Source: Botryllus schlosseri
Lineage: Eukaryota; Chordata; Ascidiacea; Stolidobranchia; Styelidae
NCBI GenBank assembly: GCA_000444245.1
Contig: ATSW01008118.1
Coordinates: forward strand, 1 to 27,641
Reading direction: 5' to 3'
Length of the DNA stretch: 27,641 nt
Both the position numbers and the translations under genes were made by a program. Shown piece by piece: positions 1-9,116 of this stretch (positions within the stretch are counted from its first letter, which is position 1; each line of letters opens with the position of its first letter). The notes beneath the pieces are model-generated. The model was given only the letters and a program-made list of their open reading frames with translations, had not been told where the DNA came from and did not search any database.

Positions 1-51
1 ACCGCCAAATCGCCCCCTGGGGGGCGATATCGCCCACGTTGGGAACCACTG
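1..51. mobile_element. hAT-type transposon, one terminus only
   Basis: The window opens inside a hAT-like element whose terminus ends GGGAACCACTG at 51. The subterminal GC-rich tract (CGCCCCCTGGGGGGCG) is the style of the elements at 14058-16368 and 20716-21032. The 8 bases after it (ATATAATC, 52-59) are the likely target duplication. The other end lies outside the window. The matching place in the second duplicate (about 11593-11600, ACCTAATC) has no element. Confidence 0.7.
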
Positions 52-189
52 ATATAATCAGTTCGTACATTTGTTGTCATGCACAGTCGACATTATTCGC
101 GAAGAATGTGAACGTCGCTGATTCTAGCTATTGACGGTATTAATCTTATCAACATCAACTAGTGACGTGATATTTTCCTCGCTACAAAA

Positions 190-664
190 CAGTGGCTCTA
201 ACCTTTTTTCCTCGAGCGCCCTTTTCAAAAATTGCCCAGGTCAGGCAGCCCTCATATTTTAAAGACTGCAGTAAAAACAATGGGTAAGAGGCCGAAGTCC
301 GGTCGGTCTTAGGATACATTACCTAGTTCGGAAAATTTTGTGGACAGTTACCGAGATGGCGTGACGGGAGTGTATTGGGTGTAATGGGGAATTGACGATT
401 TAAACGTACGCGCAATTCATTTTAACATGAATTATAACAAACCTGTGCATTCTTTGAAACATGTTGTAAACATCGACGGTATAAATTTCGCTCCAGCGTG
501 ACGAAAAGTTTCGATAGATATATAGAGATCCATTGAACTATTGTTTGACTATATAGTCATATGTCCCTATTACACCATCTACTGCGACGCCATTTTTGTT
601 CAGCGCCCCCTACCGCCCCCTGAGTGTTACCCCTTTCCAAATGCACATCTCCCAAGAACCACTG
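190..664. mobile_element. Internally deleted non-autonomous hAT (copy 1 only)
   Basis: Left terminus CAGTGGCTCTAACCTT begins at 190 and right terminus AAGAACCACTG ends at 664. The flanking 8-mers CTACAAAA (182-189) and CTATCAAA (665-672) match at 6 of 8, an aged target duplication. Both internal ends are reverse complements of the two ends of the 2.3-kb element at 14058-16368 (for example the segments around 250-300 and 545-605), so this is a deletion derivative of the same family in the opposite orientation. The second duplicate has a single CTATAACA at 11772-11779, an empty site. No coding sequence. Confidence 0.8.
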
Positions 665-959
665 CTATCAAATGTGCAATAATGGAATGAATAAATCTCG
701 AATTATTTGTAATCGCATGTGGTTTGTGTAAGCGAGCTTAATGGGCGATTATTACAACAGTCTGAATACAAGGGAATAGGGCCGAACATAAGCGCCTAGT
801 TACAGGGTGGCGGGGTGGCGCAGCCTTATACCATCGAATACGTTATGTCGTAGACGTAGTACGAACAAGATAAGTGGCATCAAAGTCTCAGAGTCGTATC
901 AAGCAGCACCCCATCTTATTTCTACATAGCTCTATGTATGTATATCCCGGCTGAAGCTC
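665..959 (+). other. Upstream region of the copy 1 gene, no gene
   Basis: Positions 665-780 align with copy 2 around 11780-11895. About 785-975 (some 170-190 bp) has no counterpart there. It contains a tRNA-head-like string (GGTGGCGCAG near 812), too weak to call a SINE, and leads into the TATA-like sequence at 960. No open frame of note. Confidence 0.5.
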
Positions 960-968
960 TATATAAAA
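960..968 (+). promoter_or_regulatory. TATA box-like sequence upstream of the copy 1 gene
   Basis: TATATAAAA at 960-968 is followed by a C-rich run. Conserved transcription of the + gene downstream would start around 990, just where strong similarity to copy 2 resumes (the shared stretch starting AATTTCGC). Copy 2 lacks this box because the surrounding segment is absent. A match to such a short A/T motif is weak evidence alone; the position upstream of the gene is the main support. Confidence 0.4.
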
Positions 969-1518
969 CCCCCCCATCCCCAATTTCGCGGCCCGTGCAA
1001 ATTGTGTGTACATAGCTGACTAGTAAAACTATTTTCAATTAAGATTTACTGCAGCGAATGATGTGCGGGTTTCCAATTTATCCTAGTGCGTTATGTTCGG
1101 GATGAGATAATAACCAAAAACCCGAAAACGTACATTTGCTACCTTGCGCATACNTTTTCCAACTACAATTATTTAATACTCTGAAAGTTTCTAGGGCTTC
1201 GCTCGAATTCCCTATTGCAAATCACAACTAGCATGCATGTAGCGGGAGTGTTCAAAATGTTATTCTTTTAGATTTTGAAATTAGTTTACTTCAAACTGAG
1301 CGTCTCTTTTGTATGCACTGTATTGAATGATTAGATTTGAAGCTCCCCGCACAACGAAGTGTCAAGTTCAATACTTAACGTTAGATATTTTGTGCTGCGT
1401 TTCGACTTCCACAAAAAAATAACGGTCTGCCTGGACATTGCCGTGCAGTATAAACCAGTGTTAACGTACGCGATTACCGTCTGCAACCAGTAACCACACT
1501 ATGTTTCGATATACGCAG

Positions 1519-3485
1519 GCTGTGACGTTGCCACTTACACGGGAGACAAATGCTGCTGCTATATCGGATCGAGTCAAGATAGGTGCTGTCGGTCGTTGCA
1601 TTCCAACTATTGTTGCACCCAAACCGAGGAGACGTATGGAGGCTTATACTGCGAGAGCTCTATTGATTGTGGCAGCTCAGCTAAGCCCATATGCTGTAGC
1701 GTGAGTAAAAAATGCTGTACCAAGCAAGAACACGAAATCGAATCACCACGATGTAACTCAATCGCTGAATGTGCAAATGTTGCTGGAGCACCGTATTGTT
1801 GTGATAGAGAAGCCAGGTGCTGCACACACGCCACATATACAGAGGAATCTTGTTCTGGTGACTATGATTGTCAGACCACTACCAAGCCGCACTGCTGCGA
1901 TAACTCCAAGTGCTGCACGCCAAAACAGTACGCAATCGAAAACCCATCTCCGTCCGAGATGTTACGACGGAACGGTGCTGCATTATGGTATGTAGGCATT
2001 CCGTCCACTTTGGATACTTTCAAAGAGTTGNGNGAGCCCCTGATTTGCTTCACAACTGTATTTCCGCATTAATGAAGGTGCTCTAACGCAGAATTATATC
2101 GCATTACCGTTGAAGTGACTGTCATATTGAATTCCAATTATGGCTTACAGTTACTGATACTATGTCCTCTTTTAGGATTGATCCTCTTTTTTCAACAAAA
2201 GTATAATGTCATCCGGGGACGCCGAAATGTCGTCTTTTTCGCATGCTGTCCTCTAATTTTGCCGTGAGTTTGGACAGCCAAGACAAAAAAGGTCAACCTT
2301 GAAAACACTGTCCTGTTTTTTCGGATCAGAAAATATGTTAACCCTATACATACAGGTATAGTGTCGCTGCTTGGTGATAGTTCTGACGTTGTCTAGGGTT
2401 ACCATACGTACTCTTTTAAGAGGATTTATCCTCTCTTTTGACCTTTTTGAAAGTATCTTCGGAGGACGCCCTTTTGTCCTCTTTTTTGAGATTTTGTCCT
2501 CATTTTTGAGAATTTTGGTCAAATTTTCGGCCAAAATCGACTGAGATGCCGTAAATCAGCACCGAATTGATGCTCCGGTGGGTATTTCGGGAGCTGAGCC
2601 AGAAAGTTGACCTTTTCTTTAGTCAACCAACCACGAAGTGGGAAAATTTACCATTTTATCAGTATTTTTCACCCGTTTTGCAAGTTTGAAAATTTTGAAA
2701 AAGTGTCATATTTTCAGATTTCCAAAATAAGGTAACCCTAACGTTGTCTAGTATCGTACAGCTCGAATTTTAATGTAGGATGGGGACTATATATAATTGG
2801 TGCGATCGGCCCTTAAAGGTATCTCACCAAATTTCCAAATGTTGATCATTTTGATGTTCGCTTTACAGGTTCATTTGGAATTAATTGTGACATGATGAAT
2901 CGTTGAACACAAAGTTATGCCCCCCTTATGCCAACCTATTCTCATGTAATTGTCGGCAGATAGCTTGCTGAATTAACCATATATGAAGTCGTTTCGAAGT
3001 ACAAATCGTCCGTCTCCGAGCGCTTTCAACCACAGACGCAAAACGGATTTGGCCTTTCCCTCATTTTCCTCGAGTAACACGCTTACCAGTCATTTACGAA
3101 AACTTTCATTTTGGAATACAGCGCCGTCGCTCTCTTACTTCTGGTTGGAATGATCTCCCTATCGATACTATCTGTGGGATGTGTCTACACGTTTGGAGCC
3201 AAACCTACGAAACGTCTGGAAAGAGCTCTTTCAACTCAATCTCTGATATCAACAGTCACTTCAACGATTGACCTACCCGCTTCCCAACAGCACGCAACAC
3301 CACCTCTGACCCAGCCACGAGGCCACGGGTCCAACGAAGACGGATCTATACCATATCAAGCTCCAGCCGTAGCCACTAATCCGATTGCTGAGTTACCCGC
3401 GTATAATGATTTACCCCCCTCGTATGAGCTCGCAACTACGAGTAATGTTTTCACAACTGCTACAATACCCAGTGGAGGAAGCTGA
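1519..3485 (+). CDS. Cys-repeat single-pass membrane protein with PPxY tail, copy 1 (3 modules; 5' end not found)
   Basis: Two exons are visible. The Cys exon is 1519-1987, after a CAG acceptor and before a GTATGT donor. The last exon is 3122-3485, after a TACAG acceptor. The first exon ends on TG and the next begins with C, so splicing restores frame and makes a Cys codon. The first exon encodes an N-terminal CCC/CC/CC stretch and three modules of pattern C-x5-C-x7/8-CC-x4/5-CC (26 Cys in all). The last exon gives a membrane helix of about 23 residues (AVALLLLVGMISLSILSVG onward), basic stop-transfer residues (KPTKR), a Pro/Thr-rich tail and DLPPSYEL near the C-terminus. Inferred topology is an extracellular Cys domain with a cytosolic tail offering a PPxY ligand for WW domains, as in Nedd4-type ligases. 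The layout recalls Shisa/STMC6 proteins, but the multi-module array is not their usual form. No signal peptide exon or start codon was found, so an upstream exon is missing from this call. It could be a young pseudogene, though both exons are open. Confidence 0.7.
2151..2346. mobile_element. Old, decayed hAT MITE (TAGGGTTACC family), shared by both copies
   Basis: It contains the family's inner pattern (TCCTCTTTT motifs, a GGGGACGCC block) and ends TTAACCCTA at 2346. Its left terminus is eroded here but is readable in the copy 2 orthologue (TAGGGGTGCTATATGTCCTC from 13404). It is present in both duplicates, hence older than the duplication. This copy is shorter than the one at 13404-13744. 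Confidence 0.5.
2394..2740. mobile_element. hAT MITE (TAGGGTTACC family), copy 1 only
   Basis: Terminal inverted repeats TAGGGTTACC and GGTAACCCTA bound 347 bp, flanked by a perfect 8-bp target duplication ACGTTGTC (2386-2393 and 2741-2748). Inside are repeated TCCTCTTTT-like motifs and no coding region. Copy 2 has one TCGTTGTC at 13788-13795, so the insertion postdates the duplication. It landed about 50 bp from an older relative. Confidence 0.9.
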
Positions 3486-3970
3486 AGTTGATAATACACA
3501 TACTATAGACGCGCCTACACTAAATTTACGTGATGTGGAGCGCCATGGAAATCGTGCGTATGTCTGTAGATAACTGGGCAATGCTCCGTGCTTTTATCGC
3601 GTCTGTGCTTCTGTTACATTTCTTGCCTTATGCCTGTATTACCAAATGTCGCAATTCATGCAATAAGTATAGTCTATTTATGAATGATTCCAATTTCTGA
3701 TAAAGGAACATTATTTTATCAGGATAGTAACGCACGGACGGTGACCGTAATTTCGATTCTAATGGTTGTTTGCAAAGTCGCAATGTTATATAATATTTTT
3801 ATGTTTATAGTCAAGTGTGAGAATGACTGTTATTATCTAATCATTCAGGATCACTGCTATGGGGATGTAGAATACACACATACAAATTATTCCATGTCCT
3901 GAACCTACTCGCCATGTGCTTGAACGACAAATAACCGCTCTCATGATGAATAAAACCAGCGAGTGGCTTT
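3486..3970 (+). other. 3' untranslated region of copy 1 gene
   Basis: The sequence after the stop is strongly alike in the two copies (compare 3690-4000 with 17110-17450), which fits a transcribed 3' UTR. It ends around the AATAAA at 3949. Short open frames inside it do not match between the copies. Confidence 0.5.
3949..3954 (+). terminator. Poly(A) signal AATAAA, copy 1 gene
   Basis: AATAAA at 3949-3954 is kept at the matching place in copy 2 (17397-17402) within a conserved block. It lies 464 bases after the stop codon. Confidence 0.55.
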
Positions 3971-4577
3971 CATTGTATTTCGTTTAGTTTTCGTTGAAAA
4001 TGTCATTTACGATTTGTTATAGTGCATGAATACCATGGCTTTGATGACGGACATCATTCATCTATTATATTCTATAAAAATAACGACGGTTTTCGACAAT
4101 ACGGCCATATTTCGTGAGAATTCATCGCATATTATACAACATAGGACAAAATATTCACGAGTTTCGGAGTGCATCTGTGAACAGTGAGATTACATAAGTA
4201 AAACGGTGCATTAGTAATATTTATAAGATAATTTGTATCGAATTCCCAGTCCCTAATAACGCAGCAATCTTTTCTATGTATTATCTTCAAGACCACAGTC
4301 TCGTAAATATTTGCCCCGGGGCACTAGCGATACTGAAATCTTGCTGATGATGAAAAGGTCGTTTTTATCATCATTGCCTATATCAACAGTTTATCGCGAT
4401 ACGGTTTTGTTGGTTCCTTTGAGATTATGCGATATTGCCAAGTATAAAAAACAATCGATGGAGGGAATTGTCTGGTGTCTTGCGGGCAAAATTTAGTCTC
4501 TATGTGCAATGCGCATCCTTGTACAATACACTATATATATATGTTAGGATATATGCATCTACTTTTCTGGAGTATTC
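3971..4577. other. Intergenic tract, no gene seen
   Basis: It aligns with copy 2 (about 17420-18112) and is AT-rich with short unconserved open frames only. I see no RNA gene or element in it. Confidence 0.5.
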
Positions 4578-5127
4578 CAGGGTTGTAATGATTCGAGTTC
4601 GACTCGAGTCACGATTTTCTGATGACTCGACTTGACTCGAGTCATTTTCTCAAAATACGGAAATGACTCGACTCGAGTCAATTTGTGTATTGACTCGACT
4701 TGAAATCGAGTCATTGCGCATGACTCGAACCAAGTCATATGACTCTAGACTCAGACGACCAGGACCGACATTTCATTGTAATTTCGAACAATAGTAAAGT
4801 AACCACGCTGTTGGAATTTCGTCTATTGGTACTGGAACTTGAAAAGGCGACCAGAAAGTGAGGAAAATTTTATATTATAAATGCGAACCATTCGATATCA
4901 CGAAACAAAGTTACAAAAAGTGGGGGTAACCAGACTTTCACTGGAAACTGAGCAGTCAACACAATGACGTGGACTCAGACTCGAGTCATAATACCATGAC
5001 TCAGACTCGACCCTCTGCCCGCTGACTTGGACTCGGACTTGAATCGGTGGTGAATTTAAAATGACTCGACTTGACTCGAGTCAAAACTATAAAAGTGAGA
5101 TTGACTTGTGACTTGGTTACAACCCTG
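4578..5127. mobile_element. hAT MITE with GACTCGAGTC arrays
   Basis: Terminal inverted repeats CAGGGTTGTAA and TTACAACCCTG bound 550 bp. Flanking 8-mers are GAGTATTC (4570-4577) and GAGTATCC (5128-5135), 7 of 8 matching. Both halves are packed with palindromic and half-site variants of GACTCGAGTC / TGACTCGA, giving extensive self-complementarity; the middle third is unrelated. No coding region. The matching site in copy 2 (18113-18128) carries two adjacent 8-bp target copies and no element, as after excision. Confidence 0.88.
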
Positions 5128-5343
5128 GAGTATCCCAATGCGTTTTTGCCACTTGCACTCGAGCGGTTATGATTTTACATGACTAGTCCGCTTCCACGTC
5201 CACCAAACTATTTTCAGTTTTTGGGCAAAACCGGGGCTTGAACACTAAGCGTTTAGTGGCCTACTTAATGGTAAATCGGTGCTTCTGCATGTAATTGAGT
5301 AGAAATCTACTATACTATAGTAGAGTACATGGAGTGGCCTGGA

Positions 5344-5470
5344 GTGAGAATCCAATAATTGTATTTGTGGCGATTGAACTGACATGGTCATTAGACAAAC
5401 AGTTCAATATATCCGAGTATACACGCATAAGCATGTTCTGTGACGACATCCTCGATTCAAACATCCGTTT
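5344..5470. repeat. R repeat, unit R1
   Basis: About 130 bp starting GTGAGAATCC and ending near CATCCGTTTT. It recurs at 6911-7036, 18354-18485, 18631-18760 and 20219-20345. It is part of a larger tandem unit (see the 1.57-kb repeat). Open in one frame but without codon-like conservation; I treat it as non-coding. Confidence 0.65.
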
Positions 5471-5699
5471 TGCAGCAACAATACGTTCAAATTGCCAAAT
5501 TTAATCCACTCGAATCTTTCGACTGACTCTCATCAGGAGCGAACGTCGGTAAACGAGGTTAACCCAACTCGAAATGTAGAAAGAATTTTGTCGTTATGAC
5601 ATAATAATGACAAGTACACGGAGTCGCGAACGGCAGTAAACAACGCACGGTCACGATACAACAAAAACAAAATCAGCTGTAAATAAGCCGAATGACAAA

Positions 5700-5979
5700 C
5701 CAAAGTGGCGAGATAGCGCAGTGGTATAATCCGCGGCTGCAACACCAATGGGTGCGGTTCGAGTCCGACCGAGGTCAACTTCAAAATTCGTAAGTAGGTT
5801 TCGGAAGTTTATCTAGGCTCCTCCTCGCCACCTCATCCGCGTGAGCGGTGTCGCACAAAAAGCCTAGACGTCAGCCGTGCTACAAGTCGGTAGTTACGTA
5901 AAAAAATGAAGAATATCGGCCTGGTGTAAATGACCATAGTACTAGTAGTAGACAAACACCATGAATACCACAAAAGCAA
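5700..5979 (+). mobile_element. tRNA-derived SINE, family A
   Basis: The tRNA-like head has an A box TAGCGCAGTGG (5714-5724) and a B box GGTTCGAGTCC (5756-5766), matching RNA polymerase III internal promoter consensus. A body of about 200 bp follows, shared with copies at 18982-19264 and 11061-11304. Target duplications are GAATGACAAA (5690-5699) and GGATGACAAA (5980-5989). The 3' end is A-rich. It is at the same site in both segmental copies, so it inserted before the duplication. Confidence 0.88.
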
Positions 5980-5989
5980 GGATGACAAA

Positions 5990-6208
5990 AAAGCACTAAT
6001 GAAGGAACTGTTACTTCTGGCGATCGAGCTAATCTAATTTTTCATGTCGCCATACTATGCGTTAGTGATCATGTAACGCAGAGTTACTGCTGGGTGTAGT
6101 TACGGTCGAGCGAAGCGCGAAAAATTTTTCCGATTTGCACGAATAAATTTCTTCATTAATATTAGTAGTTACAAAACACTGTCAAGTATTTATTCTTTCT
6201 CAGCCCAT
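5990..6208. other. Spacer between SINE A and E1, nothing recognised
   Basis: It aligns with 19275-19475 of copy 2. It includes the shared GGTCGAGCGAAGCGCG string near 6102. No gene or element identified. Confidence 0.4.
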
Positions 6209-6846
6209 GTGATCAGATCCACTAGTAGAGTTGATGGAAGGAGTGTTTTCGAAAATTTAGAGCTAATTATAAATGATGATGCGTAACCGGGTGGGCCCAA
6301 TGTTATTAGTCACTTTGTTGCATGCTGTTATTTCTTGACTTCTCATCAGGATTGTCGGTATAGTGGTAAAGATAGTGGAATCTCCCAAATGCACCTTAAC
6401 CAAATTTCCTTCGTGAGGAGCACACAATATCAAGTTGGTATTTCCATAATGGGGTGCATCATTTTCCTGCACTTGGAAGCGAGTGGCGCAGTTTGTTAAG
6501 CGCCAGCGTCACGACACCAATTGCAGTGCGGACTCGAATCCCGGTTCGGACTAACTTCTACGTGTCGGAGGATATATGAGGTACTCATCGCCGACCTCAC
6601 TACAGTTGCAGGTGCTTAAAGAGGCCCAATAAGAATAATAATTTTCCTCCGCTGTTCGTATCTGTACTCTGGGGCTGAGATTACAAACAGATTACAAATT
6701 TTAGGAACAATTAAATCATTCAAAGATTAAATAATCTCTCAAAATTTCGGGGGTCAATTCGTAAATTCAATCTTCATGTGGATGGCCGACAACACATACT
6801 ATAGTTAAATTACGTGTCTACTGCCGCACAAGTTGCTCATCCCCTG
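6209..6846. repeat. E segment, unit E1 (hAT-like terminus at its end, SINE B inside)
   Basis: Begins GTGATCAGATCC. A stretch near 6310-6370 is most alike among E1, E2 (7783) and E1' (19468). The end, AAGTTGCTCATCCCCTG at 6846, reversed reads like a hAT terminus (in copy 2 CAGGGGTGAGCAAC). A partner terminus was not found. A protein-like translation exists in copy 2, but a stop interrupts it here, so a coding role is unlikely. Confidence 0.45.
6469..6640 (+). mobile_element. tRNA-derived SINE, family B
   Basis: 172 bp between perfect target duplications ATTTTCCT (6461-6468 and 6641-6648). The head carries an A-box-like TGGCGCAGTTTG and a B-box-like GACTCGAATCC; the 3' end is an AAT-type tail (AAGAATAATA). 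It sits at the same place in copy 2 (19730-19901) and is absent from E2, so it is younger than the local tandem repeat and older than the segmental duplication. Confidence 0.85.
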
Positions 6847-6910
6847 TTCTACTACAACTTGAGTAGGTCAGCCAACGTGACTATATATACGTTGGCTCCC
6901 TAGTTTGAAT

Positions 6911-7036
6911 GTGCTGAAAATCCAGGAATAGTATCGTTTATCGGTTGAACTGACATGGCCATCAGACAAGCAGATCAATATATCTAATTATATGCGCATG
7001 TTCTATGACGACCTTCACGACTCGAACATCCGTTTG
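6911..7036. repeat. R repeat, unit R2
   Basis: Second R unit of copy 1. Similarity to the copy 2 units R0' (18354) and R2' (20219) extends further right than the others, to about 7110, through the shared GGCGCGAGATTGATTCG string. Confidence 0.6.
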
Positions 7037-7371
7037 TGACAACATGCGCCGCCAGCGATGCACAACGACTCGGTTGAAGGCGCGAGATTGATTCGTCCGC
7101 GAATTGATCCTGGTCTGCCTTCCAGATTTCGAACATAGTCGACGTTGGGAGGTCGTGTCAGTGTGGCCAGAAGTGGTGGTGCCCACAAATCAGCAAAAAG
7201 GATTTAGGCTCCTGTGGTGTATAGCGAGCAACTGCAAGTCGTCGACAAGCGTCGCACAAGCGAGTTCACATGTCGAAACAACACGGTGGTCTTGATTAGC
7301 GTTGCTGATGCGAGTGTAAGGATACGTTGGCGATTCATGTTCGTTCTGATAAGTCATTATTTGGATGTACT
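7037..7371. other. Non-coding tract after R2
   Basis: Aligns with 20346-20680 of copy 2. The open frames here on either strand differ between copies and match no known family. No RNA gene seen. Confidence 0.4.
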
Positions 7372-7782
7372 CTTCAACCTTTTTCGTCATCGTTCACGCT
7401 TCTAACTTTCGCCCAAAACTCGCACACCCCTGACCACACAACACACCGATTCCCTAATAAGCCTTATTCGGAGGGGTGCAACCTAATTACTATACGACCG
7501 CATTCCAGTGGAGAGTCGTCATGGACCATCTGGACGACAAATACTCATGTTAAATTGACTAACGGGAACATCGCACCGAGGAAAGACCTTGTGGGGTTCT
7601 GTGCCATCATTTTTTTCTTGAGAGATACTTTCCGTATTAAAGTTCCTAATTGTAGAAGTAGAACACTGCTACAGGCTTACTATGCACCCAAATCGCGAGT
7701 AATATTGTTAGGAAAAGTATCTGGAATTGGTCTGAACTTTTTTCATCCTCATGAATGAATTTCGTCCATAATATTGACCCAC

Positions 7783-8291
7783 GTGATCAGATTTACCAGT
7801 AAAGAAGCTGGTGGAGGCTGGCTTCAAAAAATTTGGTCACAAAATTTATGATGATGCATCTTCCGATTCTGTTAATCACTTTGTTGCATGTTGTTATTTC
7901 TTGACGTCCATTCAGGATTGTCGCTATAGCCAAAATATATTGGAATCTCTCAAACGTACTAGAAAACCCGTCATTCGTGAGACGAACACGGTTCCAATTT
8001 TGTACTTCTTGATGGAGCGCATCACTTTCCTATACGTTTCGCCATAGTACGGTGGGGCTCAGATTGCAAGGACATCACTATATTAAAAACGAGAAATCCA
8101 AGTTCCCGGAATCGCGCTAAGCATGAAGAAAATTTTAAAGTCGAATCAAAATCTCTCAAGAGATTTGAGAACCAATTCAAATTGCATATTAACGGCCCAT
8201 ACGTTAATATAAATATGCGGACATGACCGTATAATTATAATATCGGTTTACGGCTGCATGCGGCCGTATTACCACAGGATGGCCAACCCTT
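7783..8291. repeat. E segment, unit E2
   Basis: Diverged copy of E1 without SINE B. The SINE's target site is intact as ACTTTCCT (8024-8031). The end near 8291 (ATGGCCAACCCTTG) loosely resembles a hAT terminus. Confidence 0.5.
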
Positions 8292-8365
8292 GGCTAATCG
8301 AAATAAGAATGAGCAAGGCTACAACGCATAGGAAATGCTAAATACTAATCATGACTCGAGGTTCC

Positions 8366-8760
8366 CAGTGGTTCTCAAACTCGAGCCCGAGAAGCCCCTG
8401 GATACACCCCTACAACTATCTACACCACACTTTTATAACCTTATGACAGGAAATAAGAATTCAAAAGCAACATAGACAGATATCGCAAGCTACTCCGAAA
8501 GGAACCAATAAGCCCATTACCAACGGTTAAATGACGAGAAGCATTTGCTAGTGACATCACAAAAGGAATGTAATTTAAAAGCATACAGTTGATATGAACG
8601 TAGTACGATATTGCACTTCCGGTCAAATTGTTGTGAATCATAAACATGCTTATTTATGGTGATAGCTAGTCATTCGTCTTTTGTAATGCGGTATCTGGTG
8701 AACCCTTTACACCTCATGGTACACGCAGGGGTATACGATACACCTGGTTGAAGAGCCGTG
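8366..8760. mobile_element. Degraded hAT-like MITE
   Basis: Left end CAGTGGTTCTCAAAC at 8366. The right end, read in reverse from 8760, is CACGGCTCTTCAACC, about 9 of 15 matching. Subterminal blocks mirror each other (CCCCTGGATACACCCCT against the reverse of the sequence near 8725-8745). The flanking 8-mers do not match, so one end may have been rearranged. Confidence 0.5.
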
Positions 8761-8797
8761 CTTTATTGTGTGTTTTGAGGTCGCCTGTCCTCTTGAA

Positions 8798-9116
8798 CGA
8801 TCTTGCGCAGACGGGACGCACATGCGCCCTTTCCCTTTTATGCACGTCCATCCGACTACTAAATTGAGCCTTTCTCAATAACTTCAAGCCACCTATTCAA
8901 CGTGCATACATGGTTCTGCTCTCTCACATGTGTGTGTCTCAATGTCGCTTGAGTGCACATAGATTCTCATTCTTTTCCGCACATCTCGCATTGATTGTTA
9001 TCAGAAGTATTCATCTTCTTCAACGATTAAGATTACCCTTCCCGGTGAATCCTCTCCTACATCTATCACATGTATTTTAACACTGCATACCAAATTTGGC
9101 TTGATTCCAATGTGTA
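8798..9116. other. Right end of copy 1 and start of the spacer
   Basis: Alignment with copy 2 (21033-21130) fades by about 8890. Beyond that I see low-complexity TCTC/TGTG stretches and no gene. Confidence 0.5.

Larger units (their letters stand above)
1988..3121 (+). other. Intron of copy 1 gene
   Basis: GTATGT at 1988 and AG at 3120-3121. It aligns with the copy 2 intron (13217-16474) apart from insertions. It holds an old hAT relic (2151-2346) and a fresher hAT insertion (2394-2740). It includes CTTTCAAC at 3023-3030, the empty counterpart of the 2.3-kb insertion in copy 2. Two N bases near 2031-2033 are within the intron. Confidence 0.65.
5344..8291. repeat. Local tandem duplication, period about 1.57 kb (R plus E segments)
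   Basis: Two segments recur in the same order: R at 5344 and 6911 (spacing 1567), and E at 6209 and 7783 (spacing 1574). Near-equal spacing indicates one tandem duplication. E2 (7783 on) lacks the SINE found in E1 and shows the empty target ACTTTCCT at 8024-8031, so this repeat is older than that SINE. Both E segments end in sequence resembling a hAT terminus (near 6846 and 8291), so E may derive from an ancient element. Confidence 0.6.
7372..8760. other. Segment of about 1.38 kb present only in copy 1
   Basis: Copy 2 passes directly from the equivalent of 7365 to about 8762 (20680-20690). The segment has short inverted ends (CTCTTCAACC at 7370-7379, GGTTGAAGAG at 8746-8755), contains E2 (7783-8291) and ends in a degraded hAT (8366-8760). 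It may be an insertion here or a deletion in copy 2. The 143-codon open frame at 7327-7758 has no recognisable domain and no counterpart, so I do not call it a gene. Confidence 0.5.
52..8890 (+). repeat. Segmental tandem duplication, copy 1
   Basis: Nearly the whole interval aligns collinearly, in the same orientation, with 11592-21130: Cys-repeat exon (1519 with 12547), membrane exon (3122 with 16475), poly(A) signal (3949 with 17397), SINE A (5700 with 18982), SINE B (6469 with 19730) and the CTCTTGAA site (8790 with 20708). Offsets change only where one copy carries an insertion or deletion. Non-coding divergence looks like roughly 15-25% by eye, so the duplication is not recent. The left limit is hidden by the transposon end at 1-51. 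The right limit, near 8890, is where the match to 21130 fades. Confidence 0.85.

Noticed and set aside
1058-1105. First exon of copy 1 gene starting at ATG 1058
   Set aside because: The frame stops after about 14 codons, is not hydrophobic like a signal peptide and is not kept in copy 2.
1501-1704. Open frame starting ATGTTTCGATATACG over the copy 1 Cys exon
   Set aside because: It is out of frame with the conserved Cys pattern and spans the likely splice acceptor; the equivalent frame in copy 2 is only a shadow too.
5714-5766. Functional tRNA gene
   Set aside because: A and B boxes are good, but the sequence continues into a SINE body with target duplications, and a clean cloverleaf acceptor stem was not seen.
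7327-7758. 143-codon open frame
   Set aside because: No recognisable domain, straddles the border of the copy 1-only segment, and no counterpart in copy 2.
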